Assembly: GCA_014804365.1 (NCBI GenBank)
Contig: JAAUZX010000014.1
Span: 16,118-80,117 of the forward strand
Direction: 5' to 3'
Source: Lachnospiraceae bacterium
Lineage (GTDB): Bacteria; Bacillota; Clostridia; Lachnospirales; Lachnospiraceae
Length of the DNA: 64,000 bases
In this document: positions 17,457-26,537 of the stretch, in pieces
How the letters are laid out: each line of letters starts with the position of its first letter
Position numbering within the stretch: position 1 is the stretch's first letter
Position numbers and translations under genes: made by a program
Notes under the pieces: generated by a model
What the model saw: the letters and a program-made list of their open reading frames with translations, nothing else
Told to the model about the DNA's origin: nothing
Database searches by the model: none

Positions 17457-18674
17457 CTAAACAGCCATCGTGTCCGATAACATTCCCAACACCTCAGGGA
17501 ACGGCTGTAAACTCCGTTCAAGAATCCCATGCATATGTGCTATTGCTACGCCGTAGTTAACGATCGGCACCCCCGCCGACCTTGCTGCTTCGACGCGCCG
17601 CTGCACCTCCTTTTCGTTGAGCATACAGCCGCCACAGTGCACGATCAGAGAAAGCCCGGAAAGATCATCGGGGAAGCCGCCGCCGGATGTAAACGTATAT
17701 TCAGGCTTCACTCCCGCGTATTCCTCGATCCACTTCGGTATTTTTACCGTGCCGATATCGCCGCATTGCCGGTGGTGGGTACAGCCTTCCGAGATCAGCA
17801 CCTTGTCGCCGTCCTTAAGTCCTGACAACGCCGCAGCGCCCTTTACCTGCTCTGCCAACTCTCCCTTATACCGTGCGAACAGGATCGAAAACGATGTAAG
17901 CATGATTTCTTCCGGCACATCTTTAGAAACTCTGTCAAACGCCTGCGAGTCCGTGATGACAAGCCTCGGCTTCCCGGGCAGCACCGCCAGCGTATCCGGC
18001 AGTTCCTCGGGCTGACAGCCGACGAACGTGCAGTGATGATCCAGAATTTCGCGCATGGTCTGCTGCTGCGGAAGTATCAGTCTTCCCTTGGGAGTGGCCG
18101 CGTCCACGGGAATTACCAAGACCACAACGTCACCGTCACGCAGCAGATCGGCAATGATGTACTTTTCGTTTTGCAGGCTCCCTGCAAACTCACCGATTCT
18201 TGTTTTGAGGACGTTTACATTTTCGCCCGTTACGGCGCTTAAGTAGAGCGAGTCTCCGTGGAGCGACGGCCTTTCGGATAGCAGATCGGCTTTGTTATAC
18301 GCAATCAGATACGGTAGGCTGCGCTCCTTAAAAAGCGCAATCAGTTCATTATCCTTTGCTGACAGCCCCTGTGACGCGTCCACAACAAGCACCGCAACAT
18401 CGGTCTTTACAAGTATCTCTCGCGCCTTTTTGACGCGCAGCGCACCAAGCTCGCCCTCATCGTCAAGCCCAGGCGTGTCGATAACGACGACCGGTCCGAG
18501 CGGTAGCAGCTCCATTGCCTTACGGACGGGGTCGGTAGTCGTGCCGCGAACCTCGGACACTACCGAAAGCTCCTGCCCCGTGAATGCGTTTACAAGACTG
18601 GATTTTCCCGCGTTGCGCATACCGAAAAAGCCTATGTGCAGGCGCTCAGCGGATACGGTATCATTTAATCCCAT
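17457..18674 (-). CDS. hydF: [FeFe]-hydrogenase maturation GTPase HydF
   Basis: Scaffold GTPase (405 residues) on which the 2Fe subcluster of the [FeFe]-hydrogenase H-cluster is assembled. The N-terminal G domain has the P-loop GMRNAGKSS (about 18-26), EVRGTTTDP switch, DTPGLDD and the base-recognition motif YNKADL. The C-terminal cluster-binding part carries CTHHRQCG and HCGGC, the CxH...HCxxC ligands of the family. Length and domain order are normal. It is last in a compact minus-strand hydE-hydG-hydF unit, 15 bp after hydG, with a strong terminator behind it. No hydrogenase structural gene lies in the window. Confidence 0.96.
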   Translation of the reverse strand: MGLNDTVSAERLHIGFFGMRNAGKSSLVNAFTGQELSVVSEVRGTTTDPVRKAMELLPLGPVVVIDTPGLDDEGELGALRVKKAREILVKTDVAVLVVDASQGLSAKDNELIALFKERSLPYLIAYNKADLLSERPSLHGDSLYLSAVTGENVNVLKTRIGEFAGSLQNEKYIIADLLRDGDVVVLVIPVDAATPKGRLILPQQQTMREILDHHCTFVGCQPEELPDTLAVLPGKPRLVITDSQAFDRVSKDVPEEIMLTSFSILFARYKGELAEQVKGAAALSGLKDGDKVLISEGCTHHRQCGDIGTVKIPKWIEEYAGVKPEYTFTSGGGFPDDLSGLSLIVHCGGCMLNEKEVQRRVEAARSAGVPIVNYGVAIAHMHGILERSLQPFPEVLGMLSDTMAV

Positions 18675-18689
18675 AGCTGTGTCCTTTCG

Positions 18690-20138
18690 TTAAAAACGGA
18701 AATCGCGGCGGCCTAAGTTCTTGATATCCTCAATGTTGCGCCGCGCGATCTCGCGCACCTTTTCCTTAGGTATACGCTCCAGCTCGCGCTCCACCATCTC
18801 GTAGCCGACACGTTTTGTGTCCTCTAGGGCATAGTCCTCGAGATACTCCGAGAGCGTCATAAGCGCGTTGGGGTGGCAGCAGTTGAGTATCTGTCCGCTC
18901 TTGCACAGGCTCATAAAGCGGTCGCCCGTTCGTCCCTCGCGATAACATGCGGTGCAGAATGATGGGATATGTCCGCTCTCCATAAGCCACTTTACCACCT
19001 CGTCAAGCGTTCTCTGATCGGAAACGTCGAACTGCTCGGTGTCATGCGGGCGCGTTTCTTCCGTGTAGCCGCCGACCGACGTGCGCGAGCCGCCGCTTAC
19101 CTGTGAAATTCCCAGACGGAGCAGCTTAGAGCGCACCTGCTCGGATTCGCGCGTAGATATGATCATTCCCGTATAAGGTACGGCAAGACGTATGCAGGCG
19201 GTGATCTTCGCGAAAGTCTCATCGTCAATACCGTTGTCGAATGCGGCAGGGTCGATATCGTCGGCGTGTTTGACACGCGGTATGCTTATCGTGTGAGGAC
19301 CTACGCCGTGAGCAGCCTCAAGGTGCTCCGCGTGCATAATAAGACCTGCAAATTCGTATTTATACATCTCCAACCCGAACAGAACACCCAATCCCACGTC
19401 GTCAATGCCGCCCTCCATTGCCCTGTCCATTGCTTCAGTGTGGTAGGCATAGTCGTGCTTCGGTCCCGTGGGGTGCAGATTAAGATAGCTCTCCTTGTGG
19501 TAAGTCTCCTGGAAGAGAATATAGGTACCGATCCCTGCTTCTTTCAGCCTGCGGTAGTTCTCGACGGTGGTCGCGGCGATATTGACATTTACCCGGCGGA
19601 TATCACCGTTCTTGTGATGAACGCTGTAAATTGTCTTAATACAGTCGAGTATGTACTCGATCGGGTTGTTGACAGGATCTTCCCCTGCCTCAATGGCAAG
19701 ACGCTTATGTCCCATATCCTGAAGCGCTATGACTTCCTTCCTTACTTCCTCATGCGTAAGCTTTTTGCGCGTAATGTGCTTGTTTTTCATGTGATACGGA
19801 CAGTAAACGCAGCCGTTAACACAGTAATTCGAGAGGTACAGCGGCGCGAAAATAACGATTCTGTTGCCGTAGAACGCAAGTTTGATCTCCTCTGCGATCT
19901 CGTACATCTTCTCGATCAGCTCAGGGTCCTCGCACGCCAGAAGAACCGATGCCTCTCGATGGGTAAGCCCGGCGCATACGCTGCCCGTCTCGGTCTTCCG
20001 GGGACGAGCCTTTTCGAGTATGCTCGCGATCAGCTCCTTGTTATTTTTATTTTCCTCGGCATAAGCGAGGGTTGCTCGGATCTCCTCATCATTAATGAAT
20101 TCCTCCGCTTTTAATGATTTAGGGTCATAATTACTCAT
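18690..20138 (-). CDS. hydG: [FeFe]-hydrogenase maturase HydG (radical SAM tyrosine lyase)
   Basis: Radical-SAM enzyme (482 residues) that cleaves tyrosine to supply the CO and cyanide ligands of the H-cluster. The SAM-cluster motif CVNGCVYC is present in the APLYLSNYCVNG segment. The C-terminal auxiliary-cluster motif is present as CTACYREGRTGDRF, a 22-residue spacing, and CKSGQILNCCHPNA. Both are diagnostic and separate it from ThiH, which lacks the auxiliary cluster. Its start overlaps the 3' end of hydE by 8 bp, so the two are likely translationally coupled; AGGAAA precedes the start. Confidence 0.96.
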   Translation of the reverse strand: MSNYDPKSLKAEEFINDEEIRATLAYAEENKNNKELIASILEKARPRKTETGSVCAGLTHREASVLLACEDPELIEKMYEIAEEIKLAFYGNRIVIFAPLYLSNYCVNGCVYCPYHMKNKHITRKKLTHEEVRKEVIALQDMGHKRLAIEAGEDPVNNPIEYILDCIKTIYSVHHKNGDIRRVNVNIAATTVENYRRLKEAGIGTYILFQETYHKESYLNLHPTGPKHDYAYHTEAMDRAMEGGIDDVGLGVLFGLEMYKYEFAGLIMHAEHLEAAHGVGPHTISIPRVKHADDIDPAAFDNGIDDETFAKITACIRLAVPYTGMIISTRESEQVRSKLLRLGISQVSGGSRTSVGGYTEETRPHDTEQFDVSDQRTLDEVVKWLMESGHIPSFCTACYREGRTGDRFMSLCKSGQILNCCHPNALMTLSEYLEDYALEDTKRVGYEMVERELERIPKEKVREIARRNIEDIKNLGRRDFRF

Positions 20139-21195
20139 AGCGTTTTCCTTTCCTGATATCTCCGATATCTGTTGCGATCTCGTATCCTATTGAATTCATT
20201 CGCTGTTCGAGACGGCTTCTGGACTGAGCTGACTCATCGCCCGTGTATATCTTGTTGTCGTACAGCTCGTATTTGTTCCGCACCGAAATCGGTGACAAAT
20301 TCGGCATCACTACATTCGCACCTGAGAGTATACCGCGCTCCCTTCCATCCGGGGCAATCGTGCCCAGCGCCGTTGTCGCTGGCAGCAGCACCGGCGGATA
20401 AATCAGCCGTATGATCGACAGCAGAAAGCAGGTCAGTTCAAGCGTTCCCGGCGGCTCGTCCTTAAACGGCGTGTCATGGTGCGGGACAAACGGCCCGATT
20501 CCGCACATATCGGGCTTGAAATTTTCAATAAACTTCAGATCCTCTGCAAGCTCCCTCGATGTCTGAAAAGGCGATCCCACCATAAAACCGCAGCCCACCT
20601 GATAACCGAGCCCACGCAGATCGTTAAGGCAGCGCATACGGTTGTCAAACGACATCTCCGGCGGATGCAGGCGTTCGTAGTGCGCTCTGTCGGCGGTTTC
20701 GTGACGTAGAAGATACCTGTCCGCGCCTGCTTCACGCAGCGCTGCATAGCTCTCAAGACTCCGCTCGCCAAGCGAGAGCGTTACCGCGCAGTCAGGGTGC
20801 GCCGACTTTAATTGTCGGATCATGCCGCACATGACCTCGTCCGAGAAATACGCGTCTTCGCCGCCCTGCAGAACAACCGTGCGGAAGCCGAGTAAATAGC
20901 CTTCATCGGCACATTCAAGTATCTGCTCCTCTGTCAGGCGGTAGCGGTCGCAACTACGGTTGCTTCGTCGAATCCCGCAGTACAGACAGTCATTCTTACA
21001 GATGTTGCCGATCTCGATCAGTCCGCGCACGAACACCGCGTTTCCGTAGATCTCACGCCGTACCCTGACGGCGTGTTCTGCGAGAAAAGCCGCAGCATCA
21101 GCGGAGCGGTTTTCGATCAGATATTGATACTCCTCCCCGACAAGGCTGCGTTCCGTAATCAACCGTTCTGCCAGCTCTTTCATACGCTCATTCAT
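20131..21195 (-). CDS. hydE: [FeFe]-hydrogenase maturase HydE (radical SAM)
   Basis: Radical-SAM maturase (354 residues) acting with HydG and HydF in building the dithiomethylamine-bridged 2Fe unit. The cluster motif CKNDCLYC lies in IEIGNICKNDCLYCGIRRSN, followed by the SAM-binding GGED loop (VVLQGGEDAYF) and a BioB-like barrel with PFVPHHDTPF. Length is typical. It is first of three co-directional maturase genes. The site before the ATG is weak (GAGTG), and a hairpin with a T-run lies in its leader at 21242-21271, so expression may be limited at the leader; that is inference. Confidence 0.95.
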   Translation of the reverse strand: MNERMKELAERLITERSLVGEEYQYLIENRSADAAAFLAEHAVRVRREIYGNAVFVRGLIEIGNICKNDCLYCGIRRSNRSCDRYRLTEEQILECADEGYLLGFRTVVLQGGEDAYFSDEVMCGMIRQLKSAHPDCAVTLSLGERSLESYAALREAGADRYLLRHETADRAHYERLHPPEMSFDNRMRCLNDLRGLGYQVGCGFMVGSPFQTSRELAEDLKFIENFKPDMCGIGPFVPHHDTPFKDEPPGTLELTCFLLSIIRLIYPPVLLPATTALGTIAPDGRERGILSGANVVMPNLSPISVRNKYELYDNKIYTGDESAQSRSRLEQRMNSIGYEIATDIGDIRKGKRYE

Positions 21196-21241
21196 CGGAC
21201 TTCACACTCGCTACTCTTGTTCCCATAAAAACCCTCCAACC

Positions 21242-21271
21242 AAAAAAGCCGCGTCCTATACAAGACACGGC
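21242..21271 (-). terminator. Terminator or leader attenuator before hydE
   Basis: On the minus strand GCCGTGTC pairs with GACGCGGC (one G-U) over an 8-nt loop and is followed by six T residues. It lies 117 bp after the DUF6465 stop and 47 bp before hydE. It could end the former transcript or attenuate the latter. Confidence 0.7.
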
Positions 21272-21387
21272 ATGTTATCATACCCAAAATACAAGCTGCA
21301 ATACACGCGGTATCACACCTTGCTCTATTCCATATAGCCGTGCCTTTCCTCAGACCGAAGTCTTTATGTCAGGCGACAAAAACATTC

Positions 21388-21744
21388 CTAAAAAAGATTC
21401 ACTTTCCCGACAATGCCGTCATTAATGACATAGTAAGCAGTGAAATCCTCCGGTTTAATATAGATCTGCATATTTTCGATAGATTCTCTCTGATGACCCT
21501 TAGCGCAATAGTGAGATTTCACCCGCTCAGTCACCTCTTCCATAGTTACCTCATACTCCCGATACTGCAGAAACACTTCGGGCACCACATCCTTCTTTAC
21601 AGACGCCTGTTTCTCATCTGCGCTTTTTACTTCAGAGTCTGTCACAATCTTTGCACTTTCCTCTGCTCCGGACACTGCCGGAATAACCGCTTCACCCTTC
21701 ATCTCTGTTTCCATTGTGTTTCCTGTTAACTCCTTCTTGTCCAT
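21388..21744 (-). CDS. DUF6465 family protein
   Basis: A 118-residue, soluble, acidic protein. The variable first 55 residues are rich in Glu/Lys/Ala. The C-terminal block PEVFLQYREYEVTMEEV to IYIKPEDFTAYYVINDGIVGKVNLF is the conserved part of a small Lachnospiraceae family annotated as DUF6465. The start at 21744 is chosen because GGGGGAG precedes it; an upstream in-frame extension to 21879 lacks a good site. Function is unknown and no partner is evident. Confidence 0.75.
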   Translation of the reverse strand: MDKKELTGNTMETEMKGEAVIPAVSGAEESAKIVTDSEVKSADEKQASVKKDVVPEVFLQYREYEVTMEEVTERVKSHYCAKGHQRESIENMQIYIKPEDFTAYYVINDGIVGKVNLF

Positions 21745-21912
21745 CAACTTCTCCCCCTTGCGCCGGTTCGCCGGCTTCCTCTGTATCTGTAGTGACGCAC
21801 GCACCCCCTGCGCACACCCCATCATCATAACAACTATTGCTATTGTAACATTGTTTCCCTTAATCCACAAGTAATACATGTCGGATTCGAATATTCAAAT
21901 ATTTGCAACAAC

Positions 21913-21955
21913 AAAAAGACCGGCGCCCACACAGTCTCCCATATGTCCGCCAGTC
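21913..21955 (-). terminator. Terminator of the mannan epimerase/phosphorylase operon
   Basis: On the minus strand GACTGGCG pairs with CGCCGGTC (one G-U) across a 22-nt loop, followed by TTTTT. It lies 74 bp after the last GH130 gene. Confidence 0.75.
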
Positions 21956-22028
21956 CCATTATTATCTTTTTACTTCTATAAAACTTCTGCCACGCCTCTT
22001 ACGCCGTGAAACATCCGTTCCGCACGAA

Positions 22029-23051
22029 TTATCTAATGCCGATCTCCGTATCAGACTCCGTTACATGGCTGTGCGTCTTGATATAGTCCACGATCTCGTC
22101 CAGCTTCGTGAATGCAAGGCCCACATAGCTGTCCGCACATCCATAATACAATGCGATCTTGCCACTCTCGGAGTCATGAATGGTTGCGCACGGGAAACAT
22201 ACATTCGGTACGAATCCTCTCTCCTCATACCACTCTTCCGGTGTCAGCAGGAAGTTCTCACATCTGTAAAGTACCTTGGACGGATTGTCGATATCGAGAA
22301 TCGCGCCGCCGATGGAGTATACGAGTCCGTTGCAGGTTCCGCTTACGCCGTGGTAGAACAGGAGCCATCCTTCACTTGTCTCGATCGGAGCAGCGCCGCC
22401 GCCGATCTTAACGGACTCCCACCACTCGGAGCTTCTGCCCATCACATGTCTGTGTCTGCCCCAATATACCATATCCGGACTCTCGCTTAAGAAGATATCG
22501 CCGAAAGGCGTATGCCCGGAATCCGAAGGTCTGCTTAAAAGCATGAACTTTCCGTTAATCTTACGAGGGAATAGCACCGCATTTCTGTTAAACGGAATAA
22601 AGGGATTCTCAATTCTCGTAAATGTCTTGAAGTCCGTGGTCTTCGCCATACCGATGGAAGCGCCGTAGAAATCCTGACACCAGATGATATAGTAGGTATC
22701 CTCCACCTTAACCAGCCGGGGATCATATGCATAGATCGGCATGAAGTCATTGCCTTCCTCGTCTTTAAAGGGAATCTTCTCCTTATCAAATTCCCAATGA
22801 ATCGCATCCTTGCTGTGTCCCAAATAGATATACGGAATGCCGTTAGTCTGCTCTCCTCTGAATACGCCGATAAATTCATCGCCGTAAGGCATAACCGCAC
22901 TGTTAAAAATTCTCGCCACACCCTCAACCGGATTTCTGCCGATAATAGGATTCTCATTATACCGCCAGATCGGTGCGCCTTTTAAGCCTTCCGGCTTCTC
23001 CTGCCACGGCACATTTTTTACAGCAGGACTGATCATTTTCACTTCACTCAT
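22029..23051 (-). CDS. GH130_2 beta-1,4-mannooligosaccharide phosphorylase
   Basis: Cytoplasmic phosphorylase (340 residues) expected to release alpha-mannose 1-phosphate from beta-1,4-mannooligosaccharides. Five-bladed propeller motifs of GH130 are visible: NENPIIGRNP and RIFNSAVMPYGDEFIGVFRGE near the N-terminus, then PIYAYDPRLVKVEDTYYIIWCQDFYG, whose YDPRL aspartate is the family's general acid, and NRNAVLFPRKINGKFMLLSRPSD. Length and the short N-terminus fit subfamily GH130_2 (RaMP2-like) and not GH130_1. It is third in an epimerase-GH130_1-GH130_2 operon, 43 bp behind the second gene. A 12-nt gap separates AAAGGAG from the ATG; a second in-frame ATG at 23036 is possible. Confidence 0.9.
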   Translation of the reverse strand: MSEVKMISPAVKNVPWQEKPEGLKGAPIWRYNENPIIGRNPVEGVARIFNSAVMPYGDEFIGVFRGEQTNGIPYIYLGHSKDAIHWEFDKEKIPFKDEEGNDFMPIYAYDPRLVKVEDTYYIIWCQDFYGASIGMAKTTDFKTFTRIENPFIPFNRNAVLFPRKINGKFMLLSRPSDSGHTPFGDIFLSESPDMVYWGRHRHVMGRSSEWWESVKIGGGAAPIETSEGWLLFYHGVSGTCNGLVYSIGGAILDIDNPSKVLYRCENFLLTPEEWYEERGFVPNVCFPCATIHDSESGKIALYYGCADSYVGLAFTKLDEIVDYIKTHSHVTESDTEIGIR

Positions 23052-23094
23052 TTTGTAACTGTACTCCTTTCGCTCCTATGTTTTTATTTTACGG

Positions 23095-24270
23095 TTACTG
23101 TCTCGATAAGAATTCGAGGTTCTTTTTGATCAGATCACACCTCTGTGCCACACACTCTACAGAGCGCAGCGGATCATTCGGTGTATTAAATACATAATCG
23201 ATCAGCTTGTCGATCGTTGTTGTCGCCACATGCATCCTCGTATCACTGGACGCGTAATAAATATATACTTCTCCGTTATCTTTCGCAATAGCGCCGTTGG
23301 TGAACACCACATTCGACACATCGCCCACACGCTCGCCCTCTCTCGGTCCGATCAGCATGCCGGAGGGTTCCGCAATCACCTTGGAAGGATCGTTTAAATC
23401 TGTGGCAAACGCATAGATTACATAGCGCAGTCCGGCTGCCGTGTTTCTCACACCGTGAGCGATATGAATCCATCCCTTGTCTGTCTTGATCGGGGTTGCG
23501 CCCGCTCCGTTTTTCGCCTCGGTAATGGTATGGTACTTGCGCAGGGAAGTCATCTTCTCCTCGTCGATCACCGCATGGGTAATATCGTCGCACAGTCCGA
23601 AACCGATACCGCCGCCGGAACCTGTGTCGATGAAATCGTCCATCGGTCTTGTATAGAACGCATATTTACCGTTCACGAACTCCGGATGAAGCACCACATT
23701 TCTCTGCTGCGGGGAGCGGAGTGTGGTCAGATTATCCAGTCTCTCCCAGTTCTTTAAATCTTTTGTCCTTACGATACCTGCCGCAGCCACCGCTGCAGAC
23801 AGATCATTCACTGTCTTATCCTTACTCTCGGAGCAGAACACACCGTAGATATAGCCGTCCTCATGCTTGGTCAGCCGCATATCATACACATTTGTCTCCT
23901 CCGGACAGGTATCCGGCAGAAGGATCGGGTAATCCCAGAACTTAAAACCGTCGATTCCGCTGTCACTCTCCGCTACGCCGAAGAAAGACTTTCTGTCATT
24001 GCCCTCAATACGCGCTACGAGATAATACTTGCCGTTTAACTCGATTGCTCCGGAGTTCATGACCGCGTTAACACCGAGCCGCTCCATGAAATAGGGATTC
24101 GTCTCCGTATTCAGGTCATATTTCCACGTGAGCGGAATATGCTCTCTGGTCAGCACCGGATACTCATATCTGTCGTATATTCCGTTATATATTCCGGACT
24201 TCACATTTTTTCTGTTGATCAGTTTATTGTATTTCTCTAATTCCACATAGTAATTACCATGTAACATCAT
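23095..24270 (-). CDS. GH130_1 4-O-beta-mannosyl-glucose phosphorylase
   Basis: Phosphorylase (391 residues) expected to split 4-O-beta-D-mannosyl-D-glucose into mannose 1-phosphate and glucose. The long N-terminal extension ([15 protein letters not shown]) and the motifs [47 protein letters not shown] (general-acid Asp in YDMRL) and [20 protein letters not shown] fit GH130_1. Its start lies 17 bp inside the epimerase gene, so the two are probably translationally coupled, matching their consecutive reactions. GAGGG precedes two tandem ATGs (24270 and 24267). Confidence 0.92.
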   Translation of the reverse strand: MMLHGNYYVELEKYNKLINRKNVKSGIYNGIYDRYEYPVLTREHIPLTWKYDLNTETNPYFMERLGVNAVMNSGAIELNGKYYLVARIEGNDRKSFFGVAESDSGIDGFKFWDYPILLPDTCPEETNVYDMRLTKHEDGYIYGVFCSESKDKTVNDLSAAVAAAGIVRTKDLKNWERLDNLTTLRSPQQRNVVLHPEFVNGKYAFYTRPMDDFIDTGSGGGIGFGLCDDITHAVIDEEKMTSLRKYHTITEAKNGAGATPIKTDKGWIHIAHGVRNTAAGLRYVIYAFATDLNDPSKVIAEPSGMLIGPREGERVGDVSNVVFTNGAIAKDNGEVYIYYASSDTRMHVATTTIDKLIDYVFNTPNDPLRSVECVAQRCDLIKKNLEFLSRQ

Positions 24271-25441
24271 TGTTGCCCTCCGCTCTTCTAATCACTTCCA
24301 GACACATTCTGCCGTTATGATACGGACATTTCCAAGGTTCCACAATAGGCTTGCCGCTCACTGCCTTACCCTCTCTGTCCACAATCCAGAACCATTCTGA
24401 CCCTTCTCTCTTATCAACCACATAATTCCTGATAAATTCCCATTCCGCCTCGGCAGCATCCCTGTATTCCGTATGCTCCGGTGCCAGCGCATAGGCATTC
24501 AAGAATCCGACTATCGCCTCCGCCTGCACCCACCAGATGCGATTCTGATCCACCACACCCTTCTCGCACTCGTTCGCAAAAGAATGTCCGTCAAAAGCCA
24601 CCTTATATACTTGACCGGTTAAGTCAAGAATAATCGGAAGCATTTTCTCTTCATATGCCTTCTCTCCCAAAACGTCCGTGCCTCTGCGGATCAGCCATGC
24701 CGCCTCAATATCATGCCCGTAAGAGTGCAGATCTAAGATCGAGTTCATCTCTCTATCGAAGAACACTTCCTGCCTGTGAAGCTCCGGATTATAGATTTTA
24801 TCCGCGATGGTATCTAAGATCCACTCCAGACGTTTCTTCACATCAGCATCACCGCTCACGCGGTACAGTTCCGTATACGCCTCAAACACATGTAAGAGCG
24901 TATTCATCGTCTTATCCGCGATCACGCCGTTCTCGGACAGCTTATCGTTCTCGATCTCCTTAAACTCTCTGTCGAAAGCTTCCTTATAGCCGATCTCGTC
25001 CGTACACCGTTCTTCTATGATCCGGAATAGCTCCATCGCAGTCTCAAGCGCCTCTTTATCTTTAGAAGCATCATAATAGGAAGACAGCGCATAGATGGAA
25101 AACGCCTGATTATAGGTATGTTTCGTCGTATCCTCCGGTGTTCCGTCATAGGCAACCGACCAGAACACACCGCCCTTATCCTTGTCAACACAGTACTTCT
25201 GCATAAATTCATAACCGTGTTTCGCTTCCTGAAGCAGGGATTCATCGTGCAGTGTCATATACGCGTTCGCATAAAACCACGTGATACGACTGTTTAAAAT
25301 ACACCCCTTCACAGCTTTCTTATCCACCTGCAGATCATAATCCATATACCCATAATAACCGCCGTTCTCATCATCCCGCAGCTTCTTCCAGAATGGAATA
25401 ATACAGTCAGTCAGATGGTTCTTTATCTCTTCTACCATCAT
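24254..25441 (-). CDS. Cellobiose 2-epimerase-type mannobiose epimerase
   Basis: Epimerase (395 residues) of the N-acylglucosamine/cellobiose 2-epimerase family, (alpha/alpha)6 barrel. In this pathway it would convert beta-1,4-mannobiose into mannosyl-glucose for the adjacent GH130_1. Family motifs: [29 protein letters not shown], the catalytic-His segment [34 protein letters not shown] and [17 protein letters not shown]. No signal peptide. It is the first gene of a three-gene operon with its own promoter at 25589-25616. AGAGGGGAGA precedes tandem ATGs. Confidence 0.9.
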   Translation of the reverse strand: MMVEEIKNHLTDCIIPFWKKLRDDENGGYYGYMDYDLQVDKKAVKGCILNSRITWFYANAYMTLHDESLLQEAKHGYEFMQKYCVDKDKGGVFWSVAYDGTPEDTTKHTYNQAFSIYALSSYYDASKDKEALETAMELFRIIEERCTDEIGYKEAFDREFKEIENDKLSENGVIADKTMNTLLHVFEAYTELYRVSGDADVKKRLEWILDTIADKIYNPELHRQEVFFDREMNSILDLHSYGHDIEAAWLIRRGTDVLGEKAYEEKMLPIILDLTGQVYKVAFDGHSFANECEKGVVDQNRIWWVQAEAIVGFLNAYALAPEHTEYRDAAEAEWEFIRNYVVDKREGSEWFWIVDREGKAVSGKPIVEPWKCPYHNGRMCLEVIRRAEGNNDVTW

Positions 25442-25521
25442 CGCTTATTGTCTCCCCTCTTCGTTACTGTTCCTGTGCTCTCCGTCTGTTTCTCTAATTA
25501 CCTTGCAATTTTTCTTATTTA

Positions 25522-25573
25522 TTATTTTACTCGTTTTTAAACTTAAATTTCGGTTTAAAAACGAGTAAAATAA
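25522..25573 (-). promoter_or_regulatory. Perfect 21-bp palindromic stem in the epimerase 5' leader
   Basis: Arms at 25522-25542 and 25553-25573 are perfect reverse complements, with a 10-nt spacer. The core of each arm is TTTACTCGTTTTTAAAC or its complement. Relative to the predicted start site it occupies about +9 to +60 of the transcript. It could be an RNA stem-loop at the 5' end or a paired operator. Confidence 0.75.
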
Positions 25574-25574
25574 A

Positions 25575-25616
25575 TAACTTTAATTTAAATTATAAGGTAA
25601 TTCGTAATAATGTCAA
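25575..25616 (-). promoter_or_regulatory. Epimerase-operon promoter with AAAGTTA motif
   Basis: TTGACA (25611-25616), 16-bp spacer, TATAAT (25589-25594): both boxes match consensus. AAAGTTA follows at 25575-25581. The box-to-box sequence is strikingly like the LacI-gene promoter at 31630-31657. The stretch 25617-25688 holds nothing else recognisable. Confidence 0.85.
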
Positions 25617-25688
25617 CATACTAAGAACAAAACTGTCACCTTTACCCAAATATAATTTATTTTTTGTTCAACTTCACTACATGTACGA

Positions 25689-26537
25689 TTAACCTTTTAC
25701 CGATCCTGCAGTCATGCCGCTGTAAATCTGCTTCTGGAAAAGGATGAATACAATGAGCGCCGGCAGGAGGGAAATAATAACACCCGCACAGATCAGATTG
25801 TATTGGCTTCCGAGCGGTCCCACGAAGGTATACAGTGAGGTCGCCACCGTCGGATACAGCTTCTTGTTCTGCAGATACAGATTCGCACAGTAATACTCGT
25901 TGTATGTGCCCACGCCTTTTAAGATGCAGGCCGTAACGATCGCCGGACGCAGAAGCGGAAGCAGTATTTTATAGTAGATTTTAAAATATGATGCCCCGTC
26001 TATGATCGCCGACTCGTCTAACGATACGCTTATGTTCTCAAAGAACTGAATGTAAATATAGATCGCTATGACATCCGTACCGCACATCATGATAATATAT
26101 CCCACAAGGGAGTTGATCAGTCCCAGCTTAAACATGATCTCATATACCGCGATCTGCATAGCAACACCGGGAAGCAGCGTTGCAAACAGGAACAGGCTTC
26201 TGATCAATCCGTTGCCCGGAAACTGAAATCTGTTCAGTACATAAGCAAGAGATGTACCTACCAGCACGGACACTACCAAAACACTTATCAGAATAATGGT
26301 AGAGTTCATAAATGCACGGCCCATATTGGCTCTTGTAAACGCATCCACGAAGTTGTGGAAGTTCAGCCAACTCTCCGGCAGCTCCATAACATTGGTCTGC
26401 GCGTACTCGGCCTCTGTCTTAAATGCCGTGATCACGCAGGATACGATCGGCAGGACCGCTACAAAAGCAAAGAATACAAGTGAAAAATATTTTAAGAAAG
26501 TAAGTAAAACTTTACCGGTTTTCTGTAATGCTGTCAT
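25689..26537 (-). CDS. Sugar ABC transporter permease, MalG type
   Basis: Second permease (282 residues, about six helices) of the manno-oligosaccharide importer. The N-terminal helix AFVAVLPIVSCVITAFKTEAEY and the EAA loop DESAIIDGASYFKIYYKILLPLLRP are the hallmarks of CUT1 MalG-like permeases; that loop docks the ATPase. It starts immediately after the MalF-type gene (adjacent coordinates), so translation is coupled. No ATPase gene is present, which is common for CUT1 importers that share an MsmK-type ATPase. Substrate is inferred from the neighbouring GH130 and epimerase genes. Confidence 0.92.
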   Translation of the reverse strand: MTALQKTGKVLLTFLKYFSLVFFAFVAVLPIVSCVITAFKTEAEYAQTNVMELPESWLNFHNFVDAFTRANMGRAFMNSTIILISVLVVSVLVGTSLAYVLNRFQFPGNGLIRSLFLFATLLPGVAMQIAVYEIMFKLGLINSLVGYIIMMCGTDVIAIYIYIQFFENISVSLDESAIIDGASYFKIYYKILLPLLRPAIVTACILKGVGTYNEYYCANLYLQNKKLYPTVATSLYTFVGPLGSQYNLICAGVIISLLPALIVFILFQKQIYSGMTAGSVKG

